Assembly (NCBI GenBank): GCA_017539865.1
Contig: JAFYCE010000124.1
Span: 1 to 50,676, forward strand
Source of the DNA: Alphaproteobacteria bacterium
GTDB lineage: Bacteria; Pseudomonadota; Alphaproteobacteria; CAAGCB01; CAG-977
DNA length: 50,676 nt
Direction: 5' to 3'
The notes beneath the pieces were generated by a model. That model was not told the DNA's origin. It searched no databases and was given only the letters and a program-made list of their open reading frames with translations. This document shows, piece after piece, positions 1-8,784 of this stretch (position 1 is its first letter; every line of letters starts with the position of its first letter). Made by a program: the position numbers and the translations under genes.

Positions 1-264
1 CCCGCTCTTTTGAAAATGTGTGACACGAATGAGAACCTTCGTCGAATTCGGTAAGAAACGGAACGTGCCGAACGTCGCACAGGGCGAATGCCCGAGCGAC
101 CGGCTCGACCGGTGAGCGACAGCGAACATTCCCTTCACCCGCTCTTTTGAAAATGTGTGACACGAATGAGAACCTTCGTCGAATTCGGTAAGAAACGGAA
201 CGTGCCGAACGTCGCACAGGGCGAATGCCCGAGCGACCGGCTTGACCGGTAAGCGACAGCAAGT
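1..264. repeat. 137-bp tandem repeat, two copies
   Basis: Two direct copies with a 137-bp period begin at positions 1 and 138. They are identical for about 110 bases and differ by a few substitutions near the end of the unit. The second copy loses similarity at about 264. The first copy abuts the window edge, so the array may continue outside. Each unit contains a GC-rich imperfect inverted stretch (around 103-115 in copy 1). I see no convincing gene in it. Confidence 0.9.
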
Positions 265-535
265 ATTTTCCACATCGTTTTTCCGACCTTTTTTATCAAA
301 AAATATCACTTAAAACGGCATTATAAAATCAAACAAAATACATACATCATTATTATGATAATAAAATCACGAAACAACTTTTTATATAAGAAATAACGAC
401 TTTGTAACAAAGTGAAATATTTTTTTACCATCCTTCTTATTAAAAATTATTGCTCTTATATAACTTTATGATTAGCATACATCTATTCAATCGTCGATTG
501 AACAAAATCAACTGGTTCTTTTTAAGGAGAAAACT
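265..535. other. AT-rich leader region
   Basis: This non-coding stretch is very AT-rich compared with its surroundings. It holds several TATA-like hexamers (for example TATAAC near 457) but no -35/-10 pair I would defend. It ends in a good AAGGAG Shine-Dalgarno just before the ATG at 536. It probably carries the promoter and 5' UTR of the outer-membrane protein gene. Confidence 0.5.
486..502. promoter_or_regulatory. 17-bp perfect palindrome in 5' leader
   Basis: TTCAATCG-T-CGATTGAA is a perfect 8+1+8 inverted repeat ending 33 bases before the start codon of the 536 gene. It could be an operator or an mRNA hairpin. The sequence alone does not decide between them. Confidence 0.4.
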
Positions 536-1399
536 ATGAAAAAGGCTTTATTGGCTTCAGCAGTTTTATTCGCTTCCTCTGCCGCATATGCGGCCGATTA
601 CGGTGTTGTTCACCCGTTCTATACCCCTGCCAAAGGAAAGACTGTTTCCGTCACGGCTCTGGATTATGAACATCGTGCGGAAAGAGATAAAGGCGCTGAT
701 CGCAAAACCCGCGGTTCGGAAATAGAACTGTCCGAAAAAATCGAATTTGGCGTTACCGACGATTTTCAAGTCGGCCTTGACATCGCCAGAGCTTGGGATG
801 CGATAAAAGAAAAATCCAATACTTTGGGATGGACGAACAAGACCCGCGAATACGAGAACTCTTGGGGCATCAAAGCCGGATACAACATAATCAATGACGG
901 CAAGGCTTTTCTGAATGTCGGATTAAGATACAGCCAGAATGTCGCAAGAGACGACAACGCCTTTAACGATGATGACGAACACGGCAAATACGTCAAAATC
1001 GATGCTTTCGGCGGATATAACCTTGATAAAGTCACCGTTTTCGGCGGCATTGGTTATGAACGTCAAATCGACGGTGAAAAACAAATCGTTTATCCGTGGG
1101 GAAACGTTGACCAAACCGAAAAAGCAAGAATTTATTCTTTAAAGGTTGGCGCATTCAAACAAATCAACAAAGAGTTTTCCGCCTATACTTCTTTGTCAAT
1201 GGAAATCGACAGAACGACGGGTGATAAAGAAAAGGAATACTGGTGGAATATCGGAGCCGATTACTCCATCGCCAAAAACATGGCTGTTGAAACGAGCGCT
1301 TCGTATATGCTTGATGACGATGCCGACAATCGTATTCTCGGAAATACGGACATTCATCGCGCTTACAAACTCGGCGTGGATTTCAAAATCGCATTCTAA
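536..1399 (+). CDS. predicted outer-membrane beta-barrel protein
   Basis: The 287-residue protein starts with a classical Sec signal peptide (MKK, hydrophobic stretch, cleavage near AYA-AD). The remainder is made of alternating amphipathic strands rich in Tyr, Gly and charged residues, and it ends in Phe (KIAF), as outer-membrane barrels do. The strands are short and the internal loops are acidic. I cannot assign a porin family or substrate. An AAGGAG ribosome site precedes the ATG and an intrinsic terminator follows, so it is probably monocistronic. Non-specific porin or structural barrel are both possible. Confidence 0.7.
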   Translation: MKKALLASAVLFASSAAYAADYGVVHPFYTPAKGKTVSVTALDYEHRAERDKGADRKTRGSEIELSEKIEFGVTDDFQVGLDIARAWDAIKEKSNTLGWTNKTREYENSWGIKAGYNIINDGKAFLNVGLRYSQNVARDDNAFNDDDEHGKYVKIDAFGGYNLDKVTVFGGIGYERQIDGEKQIVYPWGNVDQTEKARIYSLKVGAFKQINKEFSAYTSLSMEIDRTTGDKEKEYWWNIGADYSIAKNMAVETSASYMLDDDADNRILGNTDIHRAYKLGVDFKIAF

Positions 1400-1422
1400 T
1401 CCGTCCGGAAAAGAAACTTTTA

Positions 1423-1453
1423 AAACGGCAGAAAAATTTCTGCCGTTTTTTTG
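1423..1453 (+). terminator. intrinsic terminator of the 536 gene
   Basis: AAACGGCAGAAA and TTTCTGCCGTTT form a perfect stem with a very small loop, followed by a run of T, 23 bases after the stop codon. Confidence 0.85.
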
Positions 1454-1471
1454 TATTTGCGATACGAACAC

Positions 1472-1505
1472 AAAAAAGGGCGGGAACGCAATCGTTTCCA
1501 CCCTT
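1472..1505 (-). terminator. intrinsic terminator of tRNA-Lys
   Basis: On the minus strand an AAGGGTGGAAACG arm pairs imperfectly with CGTTCCCGCCCTT and is followed by a T run. It lies directly downstream of the tRNA gene. Confidence 0.6.
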
Positions 1506-1508
1506 AAA

Positions 1509-1584
<76 letters not shown>

Positions 1585-1722
1585 GTAAACAAAAACGGTT
1601 ATAGTCTTTTCATTTCCGTTTTGCAATAACAATTTTATAAAAATCCCGTTCTTTTTCGATGAAATGCAATTCTTCCCTTTTAATTGTGAAACTGATATAG
1701 TGGAGGGAAATTGGAGACCATA

Positions 1723-2622
1723 ATGAAAAAAACGAACACTTTCGGCGTGATTCGTCTATGCCGTCCGAAGCATTGGATTAAGAATCTGCTGATTTTTACG
1801 CCCCTTGTTTTCAGCGGAAAACTGATAAATCCGACTGATTTTTCAATTATAGTTGCCGGATGGTTTGCATTTTGTTTTACCGCTTCCGCCGTTTATGTTT
1901 TCAACGATTTATGCGACCTTGAAAACGATCGCCGCCATGAAATCAAGAAAAACCGCCCATTGGCGTCAGGAATCGTTTCTCCGCGGGCTGCCATCGTTTT
2001 ATCCTGCTTTTTGCTTATTTGCGCCTTTACCGTTAACGCTGTTTTTTGCCCTGCGACAAAAGCGATTTGTATGCTGGCGTTATATATCGTTTTGAATATC
2101 GTTTACAGTGTACGAGCCAAAAAAGTACCTTTACTGGACATCGCGATTTTGGTTTCCGGATTTCTCATCCGGATATATTACGGCGCTTTTCTGATAGACA
2201 CCCCTGTCTCTCCCTGGCTGTATTTGACCATTACAGCAATGGCCGCTTATCTGGGATTGGGAAAACGCCGCAACGAATTGAAAAAAAGAATCCGTGAAAA
2301 TCAAGAAATCGACGGCGTTTTAAAAAGCTATCCGGCCGCTTTTCTGGACAGGAATATGTATATGTGCCTGACATTGGCCATCACTTTTTATGCGCTGTGG
2401 AGCATTTCTCCCGTACCGGTATTACCGGATGAAGCAACGGATTACCGGATCGGAACCGTGCCTTTGGTTTTACTGATATGCATGCGTTACAGCCTGCTGA
2501 TCGAAATAAAAACATATGCCGATCCCGTTGACGTACTGACTTCGGACAAAGCTTTGATTTCTCTTGTTCTGCTGTATGGGGCGTATATGCTTTTTCTGAT
2601 GTACGGCTCTTTTTTCTTTTAA
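1723..2622 (+). CDS. UbiA-family prenyltransferase, decaprenyl-phosphate phosphoribosyltransferase-like
   Basis: This is a polytopic inner-membrane protein of about 299 residues and 8-9 hydrophobic segments. The N-terminus RPKHWIKNLLIFTPL and the Asp-rich motif NDLCDLENDRRH (the Mg-pyrophosphate site) place it in the UbiA superfamily. The later LGKRRNEL motif is seen in the branch that includes the mycobacterial 5-phosphoribosyl-1-pyrophosphate:decaprenyl-phosphate transferase. The in-frame TTG at 1711 has a less well placed ribosome site, so I prefer the ATG at 1723, which follows GGAG. hisH begins 12 bases downstream. The substrate is unproven; a polyprenyl phosphate is most likely. Confidence 0.8.
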   Translation: MKKTNTFGVIRLCRPKHWIKNLLIFTPLVFSGKLINPTDFSIIVAGWFAFCFTASAVYVFNDLCDLENDRRHEIKKNRPLASGIVSPRAAIVLSCFLLICAFTVNAVFCPATKAICMLALYIVLNIVYSVRAKKVPLLDIAILVSGFLIRIYYGAFLIDTPVSPWLYLTITAMAAYLGLGKRRNELKKRIRENQEIDGVLKSYPAAFLDRNMYMCLTLAITFYALWSISPVPVLPDEATDYRIGTVPLVLLICMRYSLLIEIKTYADPVDVLTSDKALISLVLLYGAYMLFLMYGSFFF

Positions 2623-2633
2623 AGGAATAAACC

Positions 2634-3221
2634 ATGCTGGCAGTTCTGGATTACGGCGGCGGCAACCTGAAAAGCATCGTCAACCGTCTTGAAGCGTTCG
2701 GCATCGACCACGCCGTCACCGGCAAGGCAGAAGATATCTTGCGCGCTGACCGGATTGTCTTTCCGGGGCAAGGTCATTTTGGACAGGTGATGCAATCCCT
2801 GACGTTTAAAGGACTGGCCGAGCCGCTGATCGCCCGCATCAAACAAGGCATACCGTTTTTAGGGATTTGCGTCGGGTTGCAAGTCCTGTTTGATGAATCG
2901 GAAGAAGCCCCCGGCGTACGCGGTCTGGGACTTTTAAAAGGAAAAATCGTTCGCTTTACGCAAGGTAAAATCCCCCAAATCGGATGGAACAAAATCAACG
3001 TCACCGCCGCAAACTCTTTTTTGCAGGAAGATTACTTCTACTTTGTGAACTCTTACCATGCCGTTTGCGACAACCCTTCCGTTATCAGCGCGACGGCGGA
3101 GTATCACATCCCTTTCACTGCGGCCGTCGAAACCGGCAACATCGCCGCGACGCAGTTTCACCCCGAAAAAAGCGGACAGGCCGGCTATGACGCTTTATTA
3201 CGCTGGATAATGAAATCATGA
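2634..3221 (+). CDS. hisH: imidazole glycerol phosphate synthase, glutaminase subunit HisH
   Basis: HisH hydrolyses glutamine and channels ammonia to HisF in histidine synthesis. The 195 residues match the family length. The class-I glutaminase triad is visible: Cys79 in FLGICVGLQ, and His176/Glu178 in QFHPEKSG. The N-terminal DYGGGNLKS is also typical. Its stop codon overlaps the hisF start (ATGA), which couples synthesis of the two subunits of the heterodimer. No other his gene is in the window. Confidence 0.93.
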   Translation: MLAVLDYGGGNLKSIVNRLEAFGIDHAVTGKAEDILRADRIVFPGQGHFGQVMQSLTFKGLAEPLIARIKQGIPFLGICVGLQVLFDESEEAPGVRGLGLLKGKIVRFTQGKIPQIGWNKINVTAANSFLQEDYFYFVNSYHAVCDNPSVISATAEYHIPFTAAVETGNIAATQFHPEKSGQAGYDALLRWIMKS

Positions 3222-3973
3222 TTACAAAACGAATCATTCCCTGTCTGGACGTGAAAGACGGGAAAACCGTCAAAGGCGTGAATTTCAACAACCTGAAATA
3301 TGCGGGCGATCCGGTTTCTCTGGCGAAGAAATATTCGCAAGAAGGTGCGGACGAGCTTGTTTTTCTGGACATCACCGCAACAAACGACGGCCGAAAGACA
3401 ATGCTGGACGTTGTGGAATGCGTCGCCAGAGAAGTCTTCATTCCCTTTACGGTCGGCGGAGGCATTCGCACGATTGAAGACATCCGCGCTTTGTTGCTGG
3501 CGGGAGCGGATAAGGTTTCCCTGAACACCGCCGCCGTCGTCAATCCGGCCTTGATTAAAGAGGCGTCATCCCATTTCGGCTCTCAATGTGTAGTCATCGC
3601 CGTGGACGCCAAGCGCATTGACAACGACTTTTACGTCGTCACCAATGCGGGGCGGAAAAAAACGGATAAAAAGGTTTTGGATTGGGTCAAAGAAATCGAA
3701 GATCTCGGCGCGGGAGAAATTCTGCTGACCTCCATGGATGCGGACGGGACGCAAAAAGGGTTTGATTTGGAACTGACCGCCCTTGTATCCGAAAGAACGA
3801 CCCTGCCCGTCATTGCCTCGGGCGGCGCGGGCGCAAATCCCCAGCACTTTGTCGATGTGTTCACCCGAGGCAAAGCGGATGCGGCTTTGGCGGCGTCAAT
3901 CTTTCATTACGGGACATTGCCGATTCCCGATTTGAAAATCGCGTTGAAAAGGCAAAACATCAACATCCGGTAA
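3218..3973 (+). CDS. hisF: imidazole glycerol phosphate synthase, cyclase subunit HisF
   Basis: This (beta/alpha)8 cyclase converts PRFAR plus ammonia to imidazole glycerol phosphate and AICAR. Both catalytic aspartates are in place: Asp11 in PCLDVKDG and Asp130 in IAVDAKR. The phosphate-binding loops VGGGIRT and ASGGAG are also present. The length (251 residues) is normal. It is translationally coupled to hisH through a 4-base overlap, and a bidirectional terminator follows directly. Confidence 0.95.
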   Translation: MITKRIIPCLDVKDGKTVKGVNFNNLKYAGDPVSLAKKYSQEGADELVFLDITATNDGRKTMLDVVECVAREVFIPFTVGGGIRTIEDIRALLLAGADKVSLNTAAVVNPALIKEASSHFGSQCVVIAVDAKRIDNDFYVVTNAGRKKTDKKVLDWVKEIEDLGAGEILLTSMDADGTQKGFDLELTALVSERTTLPVIASGGAGANPQHFVDVFTRGKADAALAASIFHYGTLPIPDLKIALKRQNINIR

Positions 3974-3978
3974 AAAAA

Positions 3979-4007
3979 AAGAGCCTGAAAAATTCAGGCT
4001 CTTTTTT
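3979..4007. terminator. bidirectional intrinsic terminator
   Basis: The stem AAGAGCCTGAA/TTCAGGCTCTT is flanked by an A run on the left and a T run on the right. It can terminate hisF on the plus strand and the convergent porin gene on the minus strand. Confidence 0.85.
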
Positions 4008-4011
4008 CGAC

Positions 4012-5298
4012 TCATAGCTGGAACGTCCCGCGCAGGCTGAACACCGTTCCGAAATCCCGATTCGTTTTTGAAGCGGGGTGAATATACAACTGAATGTCCG
4101 GCGCAATCGAGAAAAACTGCGTAATCCCGATGTTCCAAAACGTTTCGACCACCGTTTCGAACCGGCGCATCGGCACGGCGGCATTGAAATTATTTTTATC
4201 AACTTTGTTATATGCTACCGCCAAACCGATCTGATCCTGCGGATTGCGATTCATCGGATTGTTGTAAACACCTCCGAAAACATAAGACTGGGAAATCGGC
4301 ATTGCATTTCCGGTCGCTGCGTTCGCCCGCATGAAAACACCCCACTTTTCCGTAATGTTCTGCGACAGATTGACCGACCAACCGACCGAGTTTTCAGGTT
4401 GGGTCACAACATTCGGCTGATTATAAACCATCACGGAATACTGTCCCGACTGTCCGTTGATTGTCGGCGTGTAAGAAATCGAACCGAATGTCGTAAAGCG
4501 TTTATCCCCCCAGCCTTTGCCGGACAGTGTCTGCCCCGTCACATTGCGCGCGTTCTGCATACCGACCGTGAAAGACCATTCACTGTTCGGATTGAACTGA
4601 ATATACGCCCCCAAACCGGCGATCGGATACGTTTCGCTGGCGTTCTGTGACAAAGCGTAGTTGATAAAGTTGACCTGCTGATTGGAATCGTATTGCGTTC
4701 CGTCAAAATCGTACAGCGGAAATTGGCCGATTGTAATCGACAACTTATTGTCGAACATCGTCTGCGTATAGCTTAACTGGTCGAACGAATTCGACTCCGT
4801 CGTAAAATCGTTGATTGAATTGGCAAGAAACAAAGCGTTGCCGATATTTGCCGCCGTGTTTCCCCAATAACGTACTGCCGTATAGGATGCGTTGAGCGTT
4901 CCCGATCCGAAGTCATTGTTAAACATCTGCCATGACAACGTCGGGGCGTAAATGCTTTGAGTGGCCGTTTTTCCGCCGTTCGGGACACCTTTCTGTCCCA
5001 TCATCGAAACGTCCAGAGAATACTGCAATCCGTAGTCTTTGGCCAACATGGATTTAAAATCGTTATAGCTTTTTTCGACATCGGACTTTCCGTTGTTCAG
5101 CCGCGTCATTGCGTTTGACAGACGGGTGGATTGCCGCCCCGTATTGGCTAATTGCGGTTCGATTTCGATTACAGAAATCATTTCCGTTTCATCAACTATC
5201 ACTGTTTGCGCTTGAACAAACGGACAAAACAAGGCGGAAAACGCCGCTCCCGAAATTGATACTTTCATCAACAAGCTTCTATTCTTTATTTTATTCAT
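4012..5298 (-). CDS. OprB-family porin, AaxA-like
   Basis: This outer-membrane porin of 428 residues probably admits arginine or other small polar solutes. The start was set at the ATG at 5298, preceded by AGAGGA; the upstream in-frame codons lack a ribosome site. A signal peptide ends near VQA-QT. A short Asn/Ser-rich helical stretch (about 40-80) follows, then a barrel with repeated aromatic strands ending in Leu (GTFQL). The pattern resembles OprB-type carbohydrate porins, the family that includes chlamydial AaxA (about 450 residues). It is transcribed divergently from the arginine decarboxylase 200 bases away. That neighbourhood is the main argument for an AaxA role; on sequence alone it could be a general OprB porin. 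Confidence 0.72.
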   Translation of the reverse strand: MNKIKNRSLLMKVSISGAAFSALFCPFVQAQTVIVDETEMISVIEIEPQLANTGRQSTRLSNAMTRLNNGKSDVEKSYNDFKSMLAKDYGLQYSLDVSMMGQKGVPNGGKTATQSIYAPTLSWQMFNNDFGSGTLNASYTAVRYWGNTAANIGNALFLANSINDFTTESNSFDQLSYTQTMFDNKLSITIGQFPLYDFDGTQYDSNQQVNFINYALSQNASETYPIAGLGAYIQFNPNSEWSFTVGMQNARNVTGQTLSGKGWGDKRFTTFGSISYTPTINGQSGQYSVMVYNQPNVVTQPENSVGWSVNLSQNITEKWGVFMRANAATGNAMPISQSYVFGGVYNNPMNRNPQDQIGLAVAYNKVDKNNFNAAVPMRRFETVVETFWNIGITQFFSIAPDIQLYIHPASKTNRDFGTVFSLRGTFQL

Positions 5299-5498
5299 CG
5301 GAATCCTCTCTAATATAGAATAAATCAGATAAAAAAAGTAAATCATTATTAAAAAAATAAAAACATAACAACAAAGACATATATCTTAATTTTTATAAAT
5401 ATAAGTCCATCTATGAATAGTTCTTAATATTTTTTAGTCTTTTTTCCTGAAAAGAATTTTTTCTTTTTTTCGTATTCATTTTTCAGGAGGAAATAAAT
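5299..5498. promoter_or_regulatory. divergent promoter region between aaxA-like and aaxB-like genes
   Basis: This 200-bp AT-rich intergenic region lies between two divergent genes of one predicted pathway, so it should carry both promoters and any shared operator. A CAGGAGG ribosome site precedes aaxB. I could not single out a convincing -35/-10 pair or operator. Confidence 0.5.
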
Positions 5499-6080
5499 AT
5501 GTTATTGGGAACACGTTATCCGACATTGGCTTTTCACACGGGCGGCACAGGACAGGCCGACGACGGCATTCCGCCGCAGCCGTTTGAAACGTTTTGCTAC
5601 GATTCAGCCCTGACGGAAGCAAAAATCGAAAATTTCAATGTCGTCCCTTACACGTCCGTTTTGCCGCCGGAGCTGTACAACAACATCGTTCCGGTCGACA
5701 AGGTAACAAAATTTTTCAAGCACGGCGCGGTTTTGGAAGTCATTATCGCCGGTAACGGCGCCTGCATCAACGAACATCGCGCAATTGCGACCGGCGTCGG
5801 CATTTGCTGGGGCAAAGACAAAGACGGCAAGCTGATCGGCGGTTGGGCGGCGGAATACGTCGAATATTTCCCGACTTATATCAACGATGAAATTGCTAAA
5901 GGCCATGCGGAAATGTGGCTGAACAAGTCCCTGAATCACGAATTGGAACTGCGCGGTGTTGAAAAACACAGCGAATTTCAGATATTCCACAACTACGTCA
6001 ATATCAAACAACAGTTTGCCTACTGTCTGACAGCGTTGGGATTCTTGAATTTCGAAACGGCGGATCCCGTGAAACTGTAA
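5499..6080 (+). CDS. aaxB: pyruvoyl-dependent arginine decarboxylase, AaxB-like
   Basis: The enzyme decarboxylates arginine to agmatine and consumes a cytoplasmic proton. It is made as a proenzyme that cleaves itself to create a pyruvoyl cofactor. The expected scissile bond is visible as Thr52-Ser53 in [11 protein letters not shown], the same numbering as chlamydial AaxB. The length, 193 residues, also matches AaxB. Further family marks are the N-terminal TRYP and [12 protein letters not shown], and the glycine-rich [22 protein letters not shown] strong AGGAGG site precedes the ATG. It is followed by a weak terminator and then the antiporter, and it diverges from the porin gene. Confidence 0.9.
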   Translation: MLLGTRYPTLAFHTGGTGQADDGIPPQPFETFCYDSALTEAKIENFNVVPYTSVLPPELYNNIVPVDKVTKFFKHGAVLEVIIAGNGACINEHRAIATGVGICWGKDKDGKLIGGWAAEYVEYFPTYINDEIAKGHAEMWLNKSLNHELELRGVEKHSEFQIFHNYVNIKQQFAYCLTALGFLNFETADPVKL

Positions 6081-6087
6081 TGAACCG

Positions 6088-6119
6088 AAAGCGGTATCGT
6101 TTGACGATGCCGCTTTTTT
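6088..6119 (+). terminator. hairpin/attenuator between aaxB and aaxC
   Basis: AAAGCGGTATCG and CGATGCCGCTTT form a stem with one mismatch, followed by a T run, in the 60-base gap between decarboxylase and antiporter. It probably gives partial termination, so that the decarboxylase is made in excess over the membrane protein. Confidence 0.7.
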
Positions 6120-6140
6120 CTTTGATAAGGATATATCCAA

Positions 6141-7598
6141 ATGGCACAGCAACAAACTGCTACAAAAAAACTGGGACTGATTGCTTTAGCCAGTGTTGTC
6201 ATCAGTTCCATGATCGGCGGAGGCATTTACAGTCTGCCGCAAAACATGGCAGCCGGAGCGTCAGTCGGAGCCGTCCTGATCGCTTGGCTGATTACCGGCG
6301 TCGGCATGTATTTTCTGGCCAATTCGTTCCGGATTCTTTCCGATGTACGTCCAGACCTTACAGCCGGCATTTATATGTACGCCCGCGAAGGATTCGGTCC
6401 GTTCATGGGCTTTACAATCGGCTGGGGATACTGGCTCTGCCAGATTTTCGGCAATGTCGGATACGCCGTCATCACAATGGATGCGCTGAACTATTTTTTT
6501 CCGCCGTATTTTCAGGGAGGAAACAATTTCTATTCCATTCTGGGCGGCTCTTTTCTGATCTGGTTTTTCAACTTCATCGTCCTGCGCGGAGTGCAACAGG
6601 CGAGCATTATCAATACGATTGCGACCGTCTTTAAAATCATTCCGTTGCTTTTGTTCATTCTGATTTTGCTGTTCGTTTTCAAAGTTTCCCAATTTGAAAC
6701 AGACTTCTGGGGAAACCTGATGAGTCACGGACACGCTTCTCTGGGTTCCATCCCCGATCAAATCAAAAGTACGATGCTTGTCACACTTTGGTCGTTCATC
6801 GGAATCGAAGGGGCGGTTGTCCTTTCCGACAAAGCCGAAAACAAAGCCGAAGTCGGGCAGGCGACCTTTATCGGATTTTTGGGATGTCTGCTGATTTACG
6901 TCCTTTTGTCGGTTTTGCCTTACGGCTTCATGAGTCAAGCCGAACTGGCCGCCGTTCCCAATCCGTCCACCGCGGGTGTTTTGGAAGCCGTTGTCGGCAA
7001 ATGGGGAAGCTGGCTGATGAATATCGGTCTGCTGATCGCCGTTCTGGCCAGCTGGCTGGCGTGGACGATGATTACGGCGGAAATTCCTTTCGCCGCAGCG
7101 CAAAACGGTACTTTTCCGAAAGTTTTCGCTGAAGAAAACGAGCATAAATCACCCGCCGTTTCCCTGTGGGTCACCAGCGGATTGATGCAGGCGGCGATTT
7201 TGATGGTTTATTTTTCCAACAACGCATGGAACACCATGCTGTCCATTACGGGTGTGATGGTTTTGCCCGCTTATCTGTCCAGTATCGCTTACTTATGGAA
7301 GCTCTGCGAAGACGGCGAATACCCGCAAACGGCTTCACTGCCGCGTTCCGCCGCGTTGATTTGTTCCATTCTGGGATCGATTTACGCGTTGTGGCTGATC
7401 TATGCCGCAGGGCTGAAGTATATGCTGATGGCGGTTTTGTTTCTGACAATCGGCATTCCCGTTTTCATCTGGTCTCGACGTGAAAACGATCCGGACAAAA
7501 AAGTCTTTACGCATCGCGAGCTATGGTTTGCCTGCCTAATGATTATAACTTCTTTGATTACAATGTTCCTTTTCTATCGGGGAATACTGACGGCGTAA
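6141..7598 (+). CDS. aaxC: arginine/agmatine antiporter, AaxC-like (APC superfamily)
   Basis: This is a 485-residue inner-membrane protein with about 12 hydrophobic segments. The first helix carries [18 protein letters not shown], the substrate-loop signature of the basic amino acid/polyamine antiporter group (ArcD, AaxC). Segments such as [15 protein letters not shown] and [16 protein letters not shown] also fit. In this system it would import arginine and export the agmatine made by AaxB, removing protons from the cytoplasm. The gene lies 60 bases downstream of aaxB on the same strand. An arginine:ornithine exchanger is the alternative, but no arginine deiminase genes are present. Confidence 0.85.
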   Translation: MAQQQTATKKLGLIALASVVISSMIGGGIYSLPQNMAAGASVGAVLIAWLITGVGMYFLANSFRILSDVRPDLTAGIYMYAREGFGPFMGFTIGWGYWLCQIFGNVGYAVITMDALNYFFPPYFQGGNNFYSILGGSFLIWFFNFIVLRGVQQASIINTIATVFKIIPLLLFILILLFVFKVSQFETDFWGNLMSHGHASLGSIPDQIKSTMLVTLWSFIGIEGAVVLSDKAENKAEVGQATFIGFLGCLLIYVLLSVLPYGFMSQAELAAVPNPSTAGVLEAVVGKWGSWLMNIGLLIAVLASWLAWTMITAEIPFAAAQNGTFPKVFAEENEHKSPAVSLWVTSGLMQAAILMVYFSNNAWNTMLSITGVMVLPAYLSSIAYLWKLCEDGEYPQTASLPRSAALICSILGSIYALWLIYAAGLKYMLMAVLFLTIGIPVFIWSRRENDPDKKVFTHRELWFACLMIITSLITMFLFYRGILTA

Positions 7599-7613
7599 AA
7601 AACGCTTCTTCTT

Positions 7614-7644
7614 TAAACGGCGGGGCTTTCCCGCCGTTTTTTTC
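7614..7644 (+). terminator. intrinsic terminator after aaxC
   Basis: The perfect stem AAACGGCGGG/CCCGCCGTTT is followed by a T run just after the antiporter stop codon. Confidence 0.88.
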
Positions 7645-7704
7645 TTTACGATACGGGGGCGGAAGTGATAACTTTACGGGAGTATTATATTTTCAGAGGA
7701 TTTT

Positions 7705-8784
7705 ATGGCTCTTTTAATTTTTCTGGTTGCGATGACAGTCGGCATTTCTTTTTTGTGCTCTTTAATGGAAGCGACCTTACTGTCAATCACCCCCAGCTAT
7801 ATTGCCCGATTGGAAGAAGACGCTCCCAAACTGTATAAAAAAATATCCTTTTTAAAAGCGCATATCGACAAGCCTCTGGCCGCCATCTTGATGCTGAACA
7901 CGATTGCGAACACGGCTGGCGCAGCCTCCATCGGCGCACAAGTGCAAGCCGTCCTCGGCAATGAATATGTCGCCGCCGCCTCCGCCGTCATGACCGTTTT
8001 GATTCTGACGTGCAGTGAAATCATTCCCAAGACGATCGGCGCGACCTATTGGCAAAAACTGATCGGTTTTCTGTGCTTTATGCTGAATCTGCTCCTGTTC
8101 GTTTTAAAACCGTTTTTAAGATTGCTGGAAATGATTACGGCGTTAATCACGCCTAAAAACACGCCGAAAACGGACATCCGTGAAGAAATCAAAGCGCTGA
8201 CAAAAATGGGACGCACGGAAAATTTTCTGGATGATGACGAATACAATATGATCTGCAACACGTTGAATCTGGAAGAAATCAAAGTCAAAGACCTGTTGAC
8301 GCCCCGCAATGTCTGCGCCACCGTTGTCGCCGGCATCTCGATCGGAGAATTTATCGAAACGGCGACACAACATTCCTTTTCACGCTATCCCGTCATGAAA
8401 AACGAAGACGAAGAGGTCTTTATCGGATACATTCACAAATCCGATATGCTGGGAAAAGACCCGACATTAACGATCAATAATTCGATTCGTCCGTTGCTGG
8501 AAATCGCTTCCACGTCAAATGTCGACTATGTGTTTACGGAAATGCTGCGTACGCACAACCACATCGGCGTTGTTTACGACGAACTGGGGACATGGCTGGG
8601 CATTGTCACGATGGAAGACGTTCTGGAAACGATTCTGGGGCAGGAAATCCTTGACGAAACGGACAAAGTTATTGATATGCGGACTTACGCCAAGCTGATT
8701 TGGTCGAATAAAAAAGAAGCCGCCTTAAAAAATAAAAAAGCGAAAATCAACATCGTCGCGCCGCAGCAACTTACGGATAGCTGA
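7705..8784 (+). CDS. CNNM (DUF21) membrane protein with paired CBS domains
   Basis: The 359-residue protein has an N-terminal DUF21/CNNM membrane domain (about 1-135, 3-4 hydrophobic segments, motif ACSEIIPKTIGA-like TCSEIIPKTIGA). A cytoplasmic CBS pair follows (about 190-320), with DLLTPRN and GIVTMEDVLETILG. It belongs to the CorB/CorC/YfjD family linked to Mg2+/Co2+ homeostasis. The C-terminal CorC_HlyC domain found in many relatives is absent; only a short Lys/Ala-rich tail follows. Its 3' end overlaps the convergent SEL1-SPOR gene by 14 bases. Confidence 0.85.
   Translation: MALLIFLVAMTVGISFLCSLMEATLLSITPSYIARLEEDAPKLYKKISFLKAHIDKPLAAILMLNTIANTAGAASIGAQVQAVLGNEYVAAASAVMTVLILTCSEIIPKTIGATYWQKLIGFLCFMLNLLLFVLKPFLRLLEMITALITPKNTPKTDIREEIKALTKMGRTENFLDDDEYNMICNTLNLEEIKVKDLLTPRNVCATVVAGISIGEFIETATQHSFSRYPVMKNEDEEVFIGYIHKSDMLGKDPTLTINNSIRPLLEIASTSNVDYVFTEMLRTHNHIGVVYDELGTWLGIVTMEDVLETILGQEILDETDKVIDMRTYAKLIWSNKKEAALKNKKAKINIVAPQQLTDS

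Noticed and set aside
1-264. CRISPR array
   Set aside because: Units are 137 bp and directly adjacent, with no short repeat and variable spacer pattern. No cas gene is in the window.
2634-3973. hisHF-like pair serving surface-sugar amidation rather than histidine synthesis
   Set aside because: Catalytic residues and conserved segments are those of ordinary HisH and HisF, and no WbpG-type amidotransferase partner is nearby.
6261-7145. 294-residue minus-strand reading frame
   Set aside because: It is antisense to the antiporter, very rich in charged and Gln/Asn/Arg residues, and has no ribosome site or family motif. The antiporter frame is clearly the real gene.
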